Assembly (NCBI GenBank): GCA_947579665.1
Contig: OX388343.1
Location: 101,685,657 to 101,749,656, forward strand
Origin: Sympetrum striolatum
Taxonomy: Eukaryota; Arthropoda; Insecta; Odonata; Libellulidae
Length of the DNA stretch: 64,000 nt
Reading direction: 5' to 3'
Shown: positions 1 through 12,800 of the stretch, in pieces
Layout of the letters: each line of letters starts with the position of its first letter
Numbering within the stretch: the first letter of the stretch is position 1
The notes under the pieces: model-generated
Database searches by the model: none
Told to the model about the DNA's origin: nothing
The model's input: the letters and a program-made list of their open reading frames with translations, nothing else
Made by a program: the position numbers and the translations under genes

Positions 1-1663
1 ATATCTTATTATTCATTTGTAATATCAAATTCTTCTATAGAATGGAATTCTAGCAGATCTCATTGGATCGGTTTAAAGTTTATCAGATAGGAATGCTGGT
101 TTTGATTCATTTGTTTGTAAATCGCTGCAATTTTGTAAGTTTACCAGGTTGAAACGGAAAATAATAAGAATAAGACTAAATAAGTCCCCATCGATAATTT
201 GGCGGCTTGCAGAGTAAATGAATTCGAACTATTCGCTACTCTAATTGAAGGAAATAGCATTAAAATTATGTTTTCTGATGCCTAATGTTAGGCCCTCTGT
301 ACGTAATTCACTTATTAATTCATTGTTATTTACGATTCACTTTTCTCCTTGTAAAAGCTGTAAATAATTAACATGAGAAGTTTCAACTGACTAAGGTAAT
401 CGAGACATGGTGCCGAAAGTAATGCAAATTAGTTTCTTTCTTCCTCAGAGTAATGAAATAACGCTATGGAGAGGCAATCAAACCATAAATAATTAAAAAT
501 ACATTATTTTTATTGGCATAATTATAGTTTCCTGATTTAACAAAATTTTATCTCAGAAATTTCCGGATGAAATTATTCCTTTTGTTAATGTTCAGAGGAA
601 CGTTCTGGAAAGTAAAGAGAGAGGGGTAGATACAAATAAACTCAGCGGCGTAACTGTCGTCAGAATTGTTATATTTAGCGGTCAATTATTGCGCATTGAG
701 CCGAAAGAGCTTCGTAATATGGCTTGGCTGAAACCAGGCTATTTATTTATAGTCAAAACTTCTGAAGACTAATTTGAATAGATAAAAATAATACTTGAAA
801 TTTTGACGACAGTACCGGTCGTGACGAGAGTGGAACATTAGAGAAGCGAAACTGAGAGTGGATGCAGCAGCTGATGGAAGAGGCAAATTTATTTCAGGAA
901 CCCACGAAGCCTCAGCGACAAAATTGTAAACACAACAAAGAACAAAAGTTGTAATTATTTTCGAGAGAAGAAAAACTAGAATAATAACTAGAGGTTCAGA
1001 CGTCGATAACTTACGGGAAAATGAGGAAAAACTTCTGAGGAGAGTAAAGAAAAAATAAAAAGTCGAAGAAATGAATTTCCGATCTTTGAGTTTGAAAGTT
1101 GAAAAAAATCCTATGAACCTTTTATCACAAGAAACAAAGAAACTAAAATCCTAAAATGTTAAGATAAAAGTTTTTTGAAATTAGTTATCCCAAAATGTTT
1201 CCCTTCTAGCTGCTTCAGCTACTTCAAGTTTTCATAGCGTTAAAGGTTTTGCATTGATCTAGAATTTACAAAACGCCGCGCTCGGTGAAAGCTTTTCTCT
1301 CTCTTGAAGTGAATGGAAGATTTTTCAAACCTTACATATACACTATACAACTTAAACCTTTCTTACCTCAAATGTAATTGTAAATTTCCTTTCAGTTTAT
1401 TACTTCTAAATTGACTCCAAATCACATAACTTAAAAGAGTAACACAGAGATTGAATTTCGCCATGACACCTATTTGTATCAGATGCACTGATAGGAGAAG
1501 GTCAGTCAGTCAGTACGGAATGCTTAATTTTGTGATGTTTTTTTTTAGTATAAGGAAAGTAAAAAGTTACGATATTATGGTATTAAAAACATTATTACAG
1601 AGTTAACTTTGTAAAAGGCCATACAATTAGTATTGCACATTTAGCATTTGTATATTATTAACA
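1..1663. other. AT-rich intergenic DNA
   Basis: No open reading frame of useful length, RNA fold or repeat structure stands out. Short A/T runs occur but nothing that supports a gene. Confidence 0.5.
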
Positions 1664-1740
1664 GGCTCCCGGATAGTCATGTGGACATCGCGTTTGCCAT
1701 TGATGAAAGCGGTCCCGGGTTCGATTCCCGGTGGGAGCCA
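1664..1740 (+). tRNA. tRNA-like sequence (tRNA pseudogene or SINE head)
   Basis: The ends pair perfectly: GGCTCCC (1664-1670) with GGGAGCC (1733-1739). A canonical T arm is present, CCGGG/CCCGG around the loop TTCGATT (1715-1731), containing a perfect B box GGTTCGATTCC. A degenerate A box (TAGTCATGTGG, 1674-1684) gives a weak D arm GTC/GAC. The anticodon arm does not form a standard 5-bp stem with a 7-nt loop, and spacing between acceptor and D arm is off, so no anticodon can be assigned. A TTTT run follows at about 1771. It is most likely a decayed tRNA or the pol III promoter head of a SINE (see the repeated tail at 1885-1915), rather than a working tRNA gene. Confidence 0.5.
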
Positions 1741-1884
1741 ATGTGCGAAATGACCTAAGTTGTCGAAGCACTTTTAACAATACTATGTTATTAATGGTTT
1801 CTCAAAAAGGGTAAACTTCCCCGTTTTGCCCCATTCTTGAGGGGAAGTTGTCAAAACTATGTTGCAATAATGAAAAAATATAAT

Positions 1885-1915
1885 TTGAAATTAACTTGAA
1901 ATTAACTTGAAATTT
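1885..1915 (+). repeat. 11-bp tandem tail, possible SINE 3' end
   Basis: The unit TTGAAATTAAC is repeated at 1885-1895 and 1896-1906 and then partly again. Such short tandem tails are common at the 3' ends of tRNA-derived SINEs, and this one lies about 145 bp after the tRNA-like head, giving a unit of about 250 bp. The link between the two is inference. Confidence 0.4.
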
Positions 1916-4900
1916 TTCTAAAGATAACTTATGTAGAGCATGAAATACACAAGTCATTCACATATGTGGTTGGCCTCATCGTCTTCAATATCTATTCCTA
2001 TTGGGTGCCCACTTTGAGTAACTGACAAATCATATCCAGCACTCCGCTGAATAGTAAGGACAGTAAAGACACCCATCGTCTTCCTCATTGTCGCTAAAAG
2101 ATGGAGGTTTAGTTACCCCGTTCTGCTCCACAACCTCATTTTTAGGTTAACCAATTCTATCACGACAGTATTCTAGCGTAATTAACATTGATTATACAAA
2201 AAAGTGGATTGCGATTTATTCAACAGAACGCTGTAAGTAATGATTAAGTATTCAAACGAATTACTACTTCCATGCATCAGGAATAGGTGCCAAAAATTAC
2301 AAAAACGATGACTGAAAATTCGACGTAGTGTTCTGAAACACAAATGGCGAAAATTGCTTGCATCTTAATTCGATGTTATTGAGTCGTTTTTCCTTATTTA
2401 ATAGCACTATTTGGGCTGAAAAACCCGAGTATTATAAACCCTAAAAACCAGAACGGCTGCCCCACGTTCCCCTACTACTTTTGCACCCGTTCTATTTTCT
2501 ACTTAAAACACCAAATCTATTAATTTCCTTTGACTTCTCAAATAAATTCCACGAAATGATTCACGTCAAGGTGGTCGTAAAATACGATAATTACGTATTT
2601 TCAATTCAAGGTATTCAATACCTCAAACAAAAGCGATTTCAATCGACCATCTAATCACACAATCCAGTTATCTTTTGAAGTAATTAACGAGACCTTGACA
2701 ACTGCATTCGAAATCAACAACTTTAAATCGGAGTCCCAACAAAGTCCACGACCCCGTCGGTATTTATACTCACCCATAATTCTGACACAATGGTAATCAA
2801 TTATTCAAATGGATCACAATGAACAATAACATTGTTGCGTATCTTAAATCGTCCTTTGTCGCATCCAATAACGCGCAATGCTTTCCGGTTGGAAAGACCT
2901 ATTCAACAAAGCAGGTTAAAAGGGTAAGGACGGCAGAATGGAGCGGATCATTGCCCGGCTAATTTCAATTTCACTCCTTTCAGAGTTCTCTCTGCCATCA
3001 CTAAAGCTCTTCAACGCATACATTCAGTAAAAATACCGCAGTTAAGTGCATAAGTGAGGATTTAAAGGCCCATTGAAACTCGGAATATATTTAAAAAGGA
3101 CTGTCGGAAATCAATCCTAGAGTAGAAACATGACACGAAACCAAGGATGAGATTACAAAATAAACTTACCATGTAAGCTGAGACATCAAGGAATTAATTT
3201 AAAGCTTATACTTTTCCAATGAGAATTCGCGAAAGATCAAAACTCATTGATTTGTATTTAATTAGACATGAAATCAGAAGACAAATATTTTCGCGAAAAA
3301 GATAAAAATGGGCCACCAAATTCCTGACAACGAAAAGAATGTATTTCAATTTTCCAGCAATTTTCGAGGTCTTTGTATGTCAGTGACAAGTGCCGAAGTT
3401 ACTCGGGATAGATAATTAAGATTCTTTATCTTACGATTGGTTCCGCAGGCTGGTCTAGATTTAATCAAATATCTAACCAGAATGAACAGTATATAATTGA
3501 TTTACCAAAAAGGAATAATATACATAGTGAATTATGTAAGATTTCCAGCAACATCATTCTACAAAGAACAAAAACTTCGCTCAAACATCGAACTTACCAA
3601 GGAATGTTGCATTTGTGCCAATTAGATAATTATTTCATTACTGTTTTCATAATATGACACATCCCTCAAAACAATATTCTACGTTAAATTACATGAGATT
3701 GATGATTGTAAGTCTTAAAGGTATGAATTACGAGAGAATTAAGCGACATGCAAATAGGAGAGGCCATGAGAGAGACAGCAAATGAAATTTCCGAATGTCA
3801 ACAGTAAATTACGACAAAAAATGGCATGGTAACATGAACCATTACTGAGATAATATTATCTTAATCTTCAGTTTTGAGCGAAGTAGGATTCCAATATTAG
3901 TAATTCAACATCTCATAATCCGAGCAATGATTTATAATTACGAATTTATCATCTTTCGAGAAGAAATCAAATTGATGCCATTGGCATTGAAACGTCGCTC
4001 AATTCTACATTTCCCGCTCAATTTTCCAAATCCAATGAGCAGGGTCTCTCATGATTATTACAAGGAAGGTCAGCTCTAAGAGAAAAAAAACTTCGTAAAT
4101 TCAAAATTAAAACTCGGATACATGACAATGATACTGTGGTCAGCTTCTTAGCGTAAAACCAATTTTAAGAAATTTCCCCTTTTGTAGTATCTTAAAAGAA
4201 TCATTGTAACACTTTTAAGCCGAGGATCTCCTTGCTGACAAAGTCACGGTTTCCCGTTTTCTTAATTTTCATTTCAACTCAAATATTCCAAACGCGATTC
4301 GTATTTACGTTGGTCTACGCGTGAAACTGATGTGAAAGGAATTGTGTGATATAATTTAATATGACTAATAGATATCACGGTGTTTACATTTCCGTGGGAA
4401 TACCAGCAAATAAGAAACTCATTAACATAGTTATTCAACTCGAACAGTCAATAAACTCTCCCCTTTAACTTGCGCTCTTGTTTGAAGCAATAAGTCACCG
4501 TTAAAGAAAAAGGAACATCTAATGAACCACGCCTAACAAGTAATTAAAATGGATAATGAAGAAAGATAAGATATTCATATAATTTAAATTCCAGCTCCAG
4601 CTTGATCCATTATGAATGAAAACGTTGCAGACCAGTCATTTAAATCAAATCAATAGTCCACACTAGCTTAATATTTCAACACATCGACCCTATCAAAACA
4701 ATCTTTAAATAAATAAATGAATACTGATTTTTCCATACAGTCGTCTCTGTAGCATTGTGAATTGAATAAGAAAAATAGCTGAAAACCTAACAGAGGGAGT
4801 TATATTTTTGGATTTCCCACACCCTTTATGTTTTCATGAGAGTTTAACTCTGTAAATCTAAAGTTGCCCCTTTCAAAGACTTGAAGCTACAAATAATGAG

Positions 4901-5152
4901 GAAACCTAAGAAAGAATTTGAGAGCGATCTATTAAAGAGGGGGAAATTAACTGAAAACGAACATATTTATTTCGACGGGATCCCCTCTTGTATTGTATCC
5001 TAGTAAGAAGTAGTTAAAACAGCAATCTAAGCCACTAGAGAGATAAAGAAAGTACGCCCGAAAAAACCTCCGAATAGTTCAGAAGGAAAGTGAGATGGCC
5101 ATGGAAAGATTTAAGAATGACAACAACAATGTAATCTTTAAATATTATTAGA
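1916..5152. other. AT-rich intergenic DNA
   Basis: No gene is supported here. The lower part may include the end of the MID1IP1-like transcript, which runs leftward from about 7.5 kb. Confidence 0.45.
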
Positions 5153-5158
5153 TTTATT
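5153..5158 (-). terminator. candidate polyadenylation signal of the MID1IP1-like gene
   Basis: TTTATT on the plus strand reads AATAAA on the minus strand, about 0.86 kb beyond the stop codon at 6019-6021. This is the first canonical hexamer I noticed downstream of that gene. The motif is common in AT-rich DNA, so its use is uncertain. Confidence 0.25.
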
Positions 5159-6018
5159 ACACAAATAAACTTGTGAAAAATGTGTAGCCCGAGTACAAAT
5201 AATTAACAAAGGTAAATCAACTACACAAAATATATATACAAGAGTGAATTTCCAGGAGAATAATGACTACTTCTCAAGCATGTAAATAAAAAAGTAAAAT
5301 ATTAATTTTGAGTAGACATTAAACAAAACAACAACATTATTTTTTTTGTCCTTTTCTTCCACACCACATCGTTTTCCATAAAAATAAAACTTTGGTCCTC
5401 CAATCTAGCCATTAAGTGATAAAATTTCACTTCTTTTGGCCAACAAAATCAAACACACAACTCCCTCAAAATAGAGAGCGGCCAATGACTACAGTTGATC
5501 GACAACTGTCCATCTTAAATAAGCGAAAAAGTAATAACCATCGCAAGAAGGACACCATACAACCGGACAATACCGCGGAATTTCCACGAAATTCATTTTT
5601 ACTAGTCAACATGAACAGATTGCGAAAACAATACCAAATTTTTTTCACTTATTGCGATTAATTTCTATCAAACTTCAGATTTTCAAATTGTAACAACAAA
5701 CAACTTCTATAAAGTCCAAACAGTTTTTTTTTCAAAATCACCGGCACACGCATTCTCCAGCATCAGGGTAGTTCCTGAGAAAGATCATTAGTTTTTCGAA
5801 AGACACTGCTCCTCTTTGGGGCGGTGAGCATGCATAGGACGCCCCAACGACCCCGCCCCTCTTCACAGGAGCTGAAGCCCGTAATGCACTTCGTATCACG
5901 ACTGGGGCTATGCGTCGGGGGCAGTTTTGTGCGACCACTTCTACGCCCCCGCGGAGTTCGAGTTTGTCGTCCCTCCATCCCCGTACCACCGTCCTTCCAT
6001 CTCACACTGGAGGCCGCC

Positions 6019-6682
6019 TCATACCGCTCCTCCAACGTCGTTCTGATAGCGTGTTGTAAGGTAGGTGGCGGCGTCCGTCATCTGCTCGAGACAGTGGCGG
6101 AGACCTCTAAGATGTCTTCGGAAGGCCTCTGCCATCCGTCGGTGCCTCAGATCGCCATCCTCCTCCTCGCCCCCAGTCCCTTCAACACCTGAGTCTTCGT
6201 TACCGGTCTCGGAATCTGTGTCTGATGCCACGGAGCACGAGGACACGGCGGAAGATGCGCTGGTGCACGATGCCACCGAGGTGCTCGAGGGGCGTCGGAC
6301 ATGGCCTTTAGGGGCGGAGGTGGTGCCAGATGGTGCACACGTACGACCAACGCCCACTTCACTCTCTTCGGCTGCCTCGGCATTATCCGAACCCCACATA
6401 AGCTCCTCGCGAACGGCATTCACCATGGTGTAGACAGCATACAGATCGCTGCCAGTCAGATCCTCCGCGAAAGTATGAGGACGGCGGCGATGTCGGGAAG
6501 TGGCATTTGTCTTAAGCGATGGCTCGCTTCCATCGGAGAGTTTCATATCCATAAGACGACAGGGGACGAGGATGGTTTCGTCCATCTCGTTTACAGCACG
6601 AACGAAACACTTCATGGTGTTGAGGATGCTTTGGTTTGAAAATTCGTTCTCGTCTCTGCGGGCAATCCCACGGATACAGTTC
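6019..6682 (-). CDS. MID1IP1: Spot14/MID1IP1 (MIG12)-family protein, main coding exon
   Basis: This exon encodes about 220 residues ending at TGA (6019-6021). Recognition rests on the family's conserved blocks in order: an N-terminal helix with ILNTMKCFVRAVNEM followed by DETILVPCRLMDMKL, a middle segment DLYAVYTMVNAVREELMWG, a long acidic Ser/Thr/Gly-rich loop, and a C-terminal helix FRRHLRGLRHCLEQMTDAA. Vertebrate Spot14 (THRSP) and MID1IP1 show the same layout; MID1IP1 promotes acetyl-CoA carboxylase polymerisation and so lipogenesis, and also binds MID1 on microtubules. The acidic loop makes this protein longer than the 146-183 residue vertebrate members. The exon is GC-rich compared with its surroundings. 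I place its 5' end at 6682, after the acceptor TTATTTTCTCAG, because the conserved N-terminal block begins upstream of the first internal ATG; this requires another coding exon (see 7526-7554). Family assignment is firm, exact start is not. Confidence 0.8.
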
Positions 6683-7525
6683 CTGAGAAAATAAGGTGGA
6701 ATCTTACTTGGACGGTCTTTAAGCAATACCTCCGAATTTTCTATTTTGGATGAACGGTGGTAATAACTAACACTTTACATTGTTTCGCGTGAACTTTTGC
6801 CACGTTCGAACAAGCTATGAGCTTAACCGAAAGAACTTAAGATTTCATTCTTTGTCTTAACATAAACTTAAGAACTTTCCAATCAAACCATTTCCCCAAG
6901 AACGTGAGCGGAAGAAATAAAAATAAAAATTAGCTGTAAATCCCATGTTAATAAAATACTTAAGTTTCTGTTTACGTGGCATAAAAACCTTTAAGAAGAA
7001 GTTAAAACTGACAACCAATAAGCCGATAGGAGTACTTATGAGAAAGAAAAGTGTGTCGCGAACACACTTGCCCGGAAATGAGCTCAAGTTGGCATAAGAA
7101 ACTATCGCAATCCATTTCCTCGAAACGAGCCAAATACTTGAGATGCATGACAGCGTGGTCCAATGAATTAAACATTTATCTACACGAAATTAAAATTAAA
7201 AGAACGAAAACCGATAAAATATCAACCTGAATTTAGACATTCTCTCAATCTATCATCCAAATAAAAGACCTCACTTATTTTCAAACACATCAGGTCATGA
7301 TTGCGGAACAACGAAAATGTAAAAGACCGATTCTCGATAATTGCAAATTACTACCTCAGCTTCATCCGTGAATATCGTTCAGATGGTTTTAAAAATTCCA
7401 CTTACCTATTGCTATCCATTGAAGAAGTAATACTGTCACTGAACATGTTGGTGAAATCACAAGTGAGCATCCCCGTCCTGTCCCACTTTCACAGCCACAG
7501 CACACTACCATTAACAAACACTCAC

Positions 7526-7554
7526 GAGTAGGAAGAACTAGAATGTTTCAGCAT
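7526..7554 (-). CDS. MID1IP1: proposed first coding exon of the MID1IP1-like gene
   Basis: Reading on the minus strand, ATG at 7554 (context GGCCATGC) opens nine codons plus two bases (MLKHSSSSY), then meets a strong donor C|GTGAGT at 7525. Its phase fits the acceptor at 6683 exactly, giving an intron of 843 bp and a joined start MLKHSSSSYSNCIRG. A TATAAA motif lies only 16-23 bp upstream, which is too close for the ATG to sit downstream of a standard start site. So this exon could instead be 5' leader, or the TATA motif may be irrelevant. Transcript data would decide. Confidence 0.4.
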
Positions 7555-7569
7555 GGCCACCGTCTGCCG

Positions 7570-7575
7570 TTTATA
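7570..7575 (-). promoter_or_regulatory. TATA-like motif upstream of the MID1IP1-like gene
   Basis: TATAAA reads leftward here, inside AATATAAACGG. It sits just upstream of the proposed first exon. A start site 25-31 bp downstream would fall at about 7544-7550, at or just after the ATG at 7554. Weak support. Confidence 0.25.
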
Positions 7576-7599
7576 TTAGCGTTCCCCTCAAGCCGACTG

Positions 7600-10500
7600 G
7601 GGCTCGTGAATACGCCACCTAGGTCCGACCTTGCGCACTAAAGGAAGCAGTACGAGTCTTCGTGCTATGCTTGAAACAATCGTTCAAAATAAAAACAAAT
7701 AAAATGTAATCCCTTCAAAGTATTGCCTCTAAATTATACTTTCTAATCCACAGCAGAGTAATTACGTAATCAACTGAGTAAAAATAAACCTTACATTTAT
7801 CGATGCTAAACAGAAAACTACCTCACGAGCCCCTTCGAGCTTCAAAAAGTCAGACCACCTCAGCGCACGATGATTGGCCAATCGCTTAATTGTAAAATCG
7901 TTCAGCGCCATTTCAAAGAAATCTGTGTCCAAATACGAACTTATACTGAGAATTGCGTATTTAAAATTGCATCGACTAGGAAATTGTGCTAATAGTAAGT
8001 TGTAAAAAACTATATTTAATTGTTAAATGTCATTTTAAATTACATAATCGTGAGAATATTTTAAATTAGTTTCAGTTTAATTTCCAAAACAAATATGAAT
8101 AAGGAAATATAATCTTACGATACAAATTTGGCCATATTAAATCAAATCAAATAGGTGACGACGTAAAGTTTTACTGACCAACTAAGCCATGCTGATGAAT
8201 ACAATTTTTGTAGCTTATGATTTTTGGTGAGGAAATAAACGATTTCGTATTGTTGAATAAACAACCCCGCATATTTGAGAGAATAAAGAAAGGATTTTAA
8301 AAGTTATAATTATAAAAAAAACTAAGTTTGAGCTCAAAAATAAGTGTAAGATAATCAGGTTGAAATTTTTGTTGATTAAAATAATACATCATATAATCAT
8401 TAAGCAGTGAAAACTTTGAACGCAAGGGATCATCTGCAAACTTAGCTGAGACAATTCAATGAATACTAAGAAATTATCAGTGATGTTGTTCAACAGATTT
8501 GTCGGTAATATTAGCAATTTCTACGAATGCATCGATAAATTAAATAAATTATATTCCAATAATGATCCACTTAGTTATTGATAATAAATTCCATTTCTGG
8601 CTGTAAAGGAATGTTTGCCTCTCTGCCGAGCAAGAATAAATCTAAAGACAAATCATAAATAAAAATCGATTGATTTACAAAATATGATAAAATTTTACTT
8701 TATTAGATACAAAGTTACCCATTCTAGAATTGTACTAAAATACATGTTAGGATTCATACTTGGGCTTTCATTCTTATAATTTTATTTAAGATAATCCATA
8801 AATATATATAATAGCTTAAATGTAAGCGCATTGACATGAAAATATGAAATACTGTTTTGAAAAAGGGTTACATAGTTTCCAATTTTGTCATGCATTTCCA
8901 CATTATTTACTAGCTGTTACTAACCCCCACGTTTCGCATTACCATCATTTTCATGAGCACTTGTTACTATTCCAAGCTTCGTTTAAGCAATTCATTTCAA
9001 TATCATCACGTGCATCAATATGGCATTTCTCGTGGGACATCCGTGCACATCAATTCGCTCTTATGAGTGAATATTTCGCAGTACAACAAAAATGTATAAT
9101 GCGAGTGAATTAAAGAGAGTAATAGCATTCGAGAAGCAAGGTTAATACGTCAAAGTAGCGAATTCGATCACGCTGCAGCAAAGTGTATCTCCATCATACG
9201 ATGAGTGATCTCCAGTCATATCATTTTTGTAGCATATCTCACATTTTTAATTGCAATTCTTCATCGCAATCCATAACCTGATAAATGTCATGTAAATTAA
9301 GTCGTGGTGACTCAACGGTTTCTCTGTCTCGATATTAGATCAGCATTATAGGCTCTAACTTCAATATTAAACTCGAGTAAATAATTTTTAATTCACTCGT
9401 ATTTACTCACAGCCGTATATTTTATCAAATTTAATCATTTGTAAAACTAACAAATTAAATATTTGTTTTCGCGTTCTTTAAGTTGATATTCTTTCTTTTT
9501 TCAACTCTTTCCTTTTAAGAAAAATATAAAAATACAAAGATTATCAGCATAAATACTAAATATACTTACTAATATTTATGATAGAAAATAGGAAAAATGA
9601 AAAGATATCTACAAAACCTTAGATCAAGGGATTATTAAGGAAGAATATTCGAAGGTGGGAAATTTTATTTTTTGTATTTATAATAACTTTTTGTTCAACT
9701 TTTAGCTGATGTTATTTGGGTAATATCTTCTATAATGTAGCCATAAAAAATAATGATATGAAAAATAAGCCAAGAAGGTAATTTTGAATTTTTTGATTTT
9801 TTTTATTAGAATATTAATATTAAAAATTACATATTATCAGATTTTTAAATTTCCATTAGCATCTCTAATGAAAAAACCAAGTTGGAAGAGATTCCACTTT
9901 CAGGAACAACACTCTAATGGGGCAGGCATTATCACAGTAGCCATCATAACAATGGATGTATTTCAAAGGGGAAATATGAATGTGTCCTTTAAGTGAAACT
10001 ATCTAAGTCATTTAACAAGGTTTTAATTCAAACAAGTCTAATGATTATAAAATGCTGTGAAACCATTAGTGCTGATTATTTCAGTAAAAGTGAGAAGTAG
10101 AATTAATTATTCAAGGACAAATGCTGTTTTACATCACACTCAGTGATGTGACATCAAAGAAATTGCGACAGCCTTGCTTTAACAAGATGTATGAATTAAT
10201 GATTCCGTATTTAGGAAGATAAGCAGCGCTTTATGTATCACAAAATACGCAAGAAGCGTAATATTCAAGAGTTACAATTATCAAGTTATTCAAACATATA
10301 TTTTGTCGGGACGGATCCTAAAGCCGAAAAATGAATCCCATAATGCTTAAAATTGTAAATATTCCAGAGAAAATAGTTCTCCTAGTGATAAAAGATATTT
10401 AAGTCGGATATATATACTCATGCAGTCGCGTAATAGATAGGAAGACTACGGTCGATATTATCAAATAATCAAATATCCTTTATCCCGATAAGTAGGTATA

Positions 10501-11163
10501 TTTCTAGAAAAATTGTAATTCTCGTAGAGCCATCAGACGATGTGTGAGAGCATTCTTAAGCCAAAATTCTAATTGCAGTCGTTCACAATACTTCCTCCTT
10601 AAATCTAAGAAGGCCCAGGACGATATTTATTTTTGAAGATCGCGATGAAACATTTTTAAGAGAACACGTAGCAATGTTTTTTAAATGTTTACTTATGAAA
10701 CCTAATATATTGTAGTGGTAGCATTGTATATATCAAAAGGTATCGGAAGTTTCGCACAAAAACTATTAAATATGAAGCTAATTAATCATTTGTTATTTAA
10801 TAGGATCAAAGATGAACGTACTTCAGAAGCGGAATTCTTCACTTACAAAAATTTGGAAAATATGGTGGAAATGATCCTAATTTCATTCACCCAATCATGT
10901 ATTGTTTGCTCGTCACACTCCACTATAGTTTGCAATTGCCTCCGTAACTTGAGTCCATATTGAATGAGCGGCCCTGAACAGCTTAGCTAGAATATGCCTA
11001 AGGCGGATTTACATCATTTTACTCCGTGAGAACATTGCTCTTGAAGAGAATGAAAACGAAACAACAGCTCGAGAAAATGAAACGAAAATGCGACGTATTG
11101 TAGCTATGACAGCATCCACAAGGAAGTTGCAACGGACGAACAAAGAACGGGGCATTGACAGCC
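7600..11163. other. intergenic DNA
   Basis: AT-rich, with only scattered short reading frames of low-complexity composition that resemble no protein I know. Immediately before the transposon at 11172 the DNA (about 11040-11163) becomes less AT-rich and, once the 4.5-kb insertion is removed, continues into 15686. I see no known gene across that join. Confidence 0.45.
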
Positions 11164-11171
11164 ACTCCAAG
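11164..11171 (+). repeat. target site duplication, left copy
   Basis: ACTCCAAG, repeated exactly at 15678-15685. An 8-bp duplication is the hallmark of hAT-superfamily insertion. Confidence 0.8.
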
Positions 11172-11899
11172 CAAGGGCGTCGCCAGCCACTGGGCTAGGG
11201 GGGGGCAAGCTGCCATATAAAATGAAAAATGCCTAACTTACAGGGGCTAGTTTATTCATGCCCGCTTCTTACAACAAATATGTCAAATCTTCCATAAACT
11301 TAATGTATTGAAAACTAAAGGAGTTTAACGCTTATATGGCCAACTCATTACACAAGATAGTAGTTTACATAAGCAAACTATTGGAAACTTATCATAAGTT
11401 TTGTTTGGATTTCTAGTTTGGTTACGTCCGATTTCTATTAAAAATTAATTTTTTTCGATGCTTAAGTATTTTGATGCTGTAGATATATACTTCCCGAGTC
11501 TTTGAGAGTTATTTCTTCCAAGAGGTTCCCAAGCGTGAAAAGGAAAAAATAGTTACGGTTATTTGACAAGCGATATAAAACGTCTCAATAAATCATCACA
11601 TTGGTGCACCCATCCTTATTTGAACATCTATCGTTATTAGACTATATCATCAGCAGCTTTCTTAGGAATGACTTCATCCGTTGCTTTTAAAATTCTCTTC
11701 CTCCTCTTCTAAGAAACAAAAAATCATTTATATCAGATGAAATTTTCTGGTAGTCTTACAATTAAGCCTGATTTCGTAATTTATGTATTAGCCAAGTTTT
11801 CAATTGAATGCGTCACATACCGGAGAGTAAAAATTTGGCTGCATTAAAATATTCTGTAGACTCTTGATTATAGTTGATATTATAATTGAATTTGCAGAA

Positions 11900-11931
11900 A
11901 TCAAGTTATATACCAAGGTATATAACTTGAT
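11900..11931. repeat. perfect 15-bp palindrome with 2-nt loop
   Basis: ATCAAGTTATATACC (11900-11914) is followed by AA and its exact reverse complement (11917-11931). The related element at 20.9-21.0 kb has only one arm, so the second arm was gained in this copy. Confidence 0.8.
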
Positions 11932-12800
11932 GGTGGAAAAAATGAAGACTTCAACTTACAATTATTTAGACTAATTAATAGGTGGTTTAACCAGCAGAGA
12001 GATGATACAAAACCCAGTCTTACGCACTGAGTGTTCAAAGAAAACAAAAGTTTCCACGAATTGAAATTTTGAATGGGCATTGCATAACCAGATATGAGAT
12101 TCGTGGGATTCTATCACAAGAGAAAAAAATGGCTGCATCGAAAAGGAAGCTGAAGAATTAAAGTCACAGTTTTAACAGTTCCTCAAATTTATTTCAAGTC
12201 ATCAAGTCACAGTTCCGATAAATATGTGCGTAACTTACGCGCACAATACCTTTCAGCTGACTGATTTGCTTCCAAAATGGTATATTATTAATAATATCTT
12301 CGAAAATTAATTTTCACTGATATTGTACAGTATTGCTCCAATACTTTTACAAATTTCTACGGAAACCCGGTTATTGAATTATTTTCGTAACTATACAGCA
12401 AATTAACGGGTAATTGTAAAATAAGGATCAGTATATTTTATATCATCCCGAGTAATGAAGATTCTACTGTACAGACTTTTAATCGTCCAGAATGCATAAC
12501 AAAGGATTCCTTTGCAATTGTCGCTAAACTCATCTTGAGATGTGCCCTCCGATAACAGCCCTAAAATAATACAATCCTAATTTATGCAACTAATAATGGC
12601 CATTTTACAAAAAACTACATAGACATTAACTTACGTTATCCCGATAGAGGCCTCGAGCTATTAGCGGACTGTGAAAGGAATTTTTGGATGTCCATCTGTA
12701 TCTTATGAAATCCAAACTTAACTCTCCTTCGAACTGTTCCCTGTGAATTTCTCAAATGCACTATTCACGAGCCTAGCTTTGCATTCACACCCTTAAAACA

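Noticed and set aside
1664..1740. Functional tRNA gene
   Set aside because: The anticodon arm and D-arm spacing do not fit a working tRNA, so I call it tRNA-like only.
5824..6639. Several plus-strand frames of 110-122 codons
   Set aside because: They are shadows of the GC-rich MID1IP1-like exon on the opposite strand.
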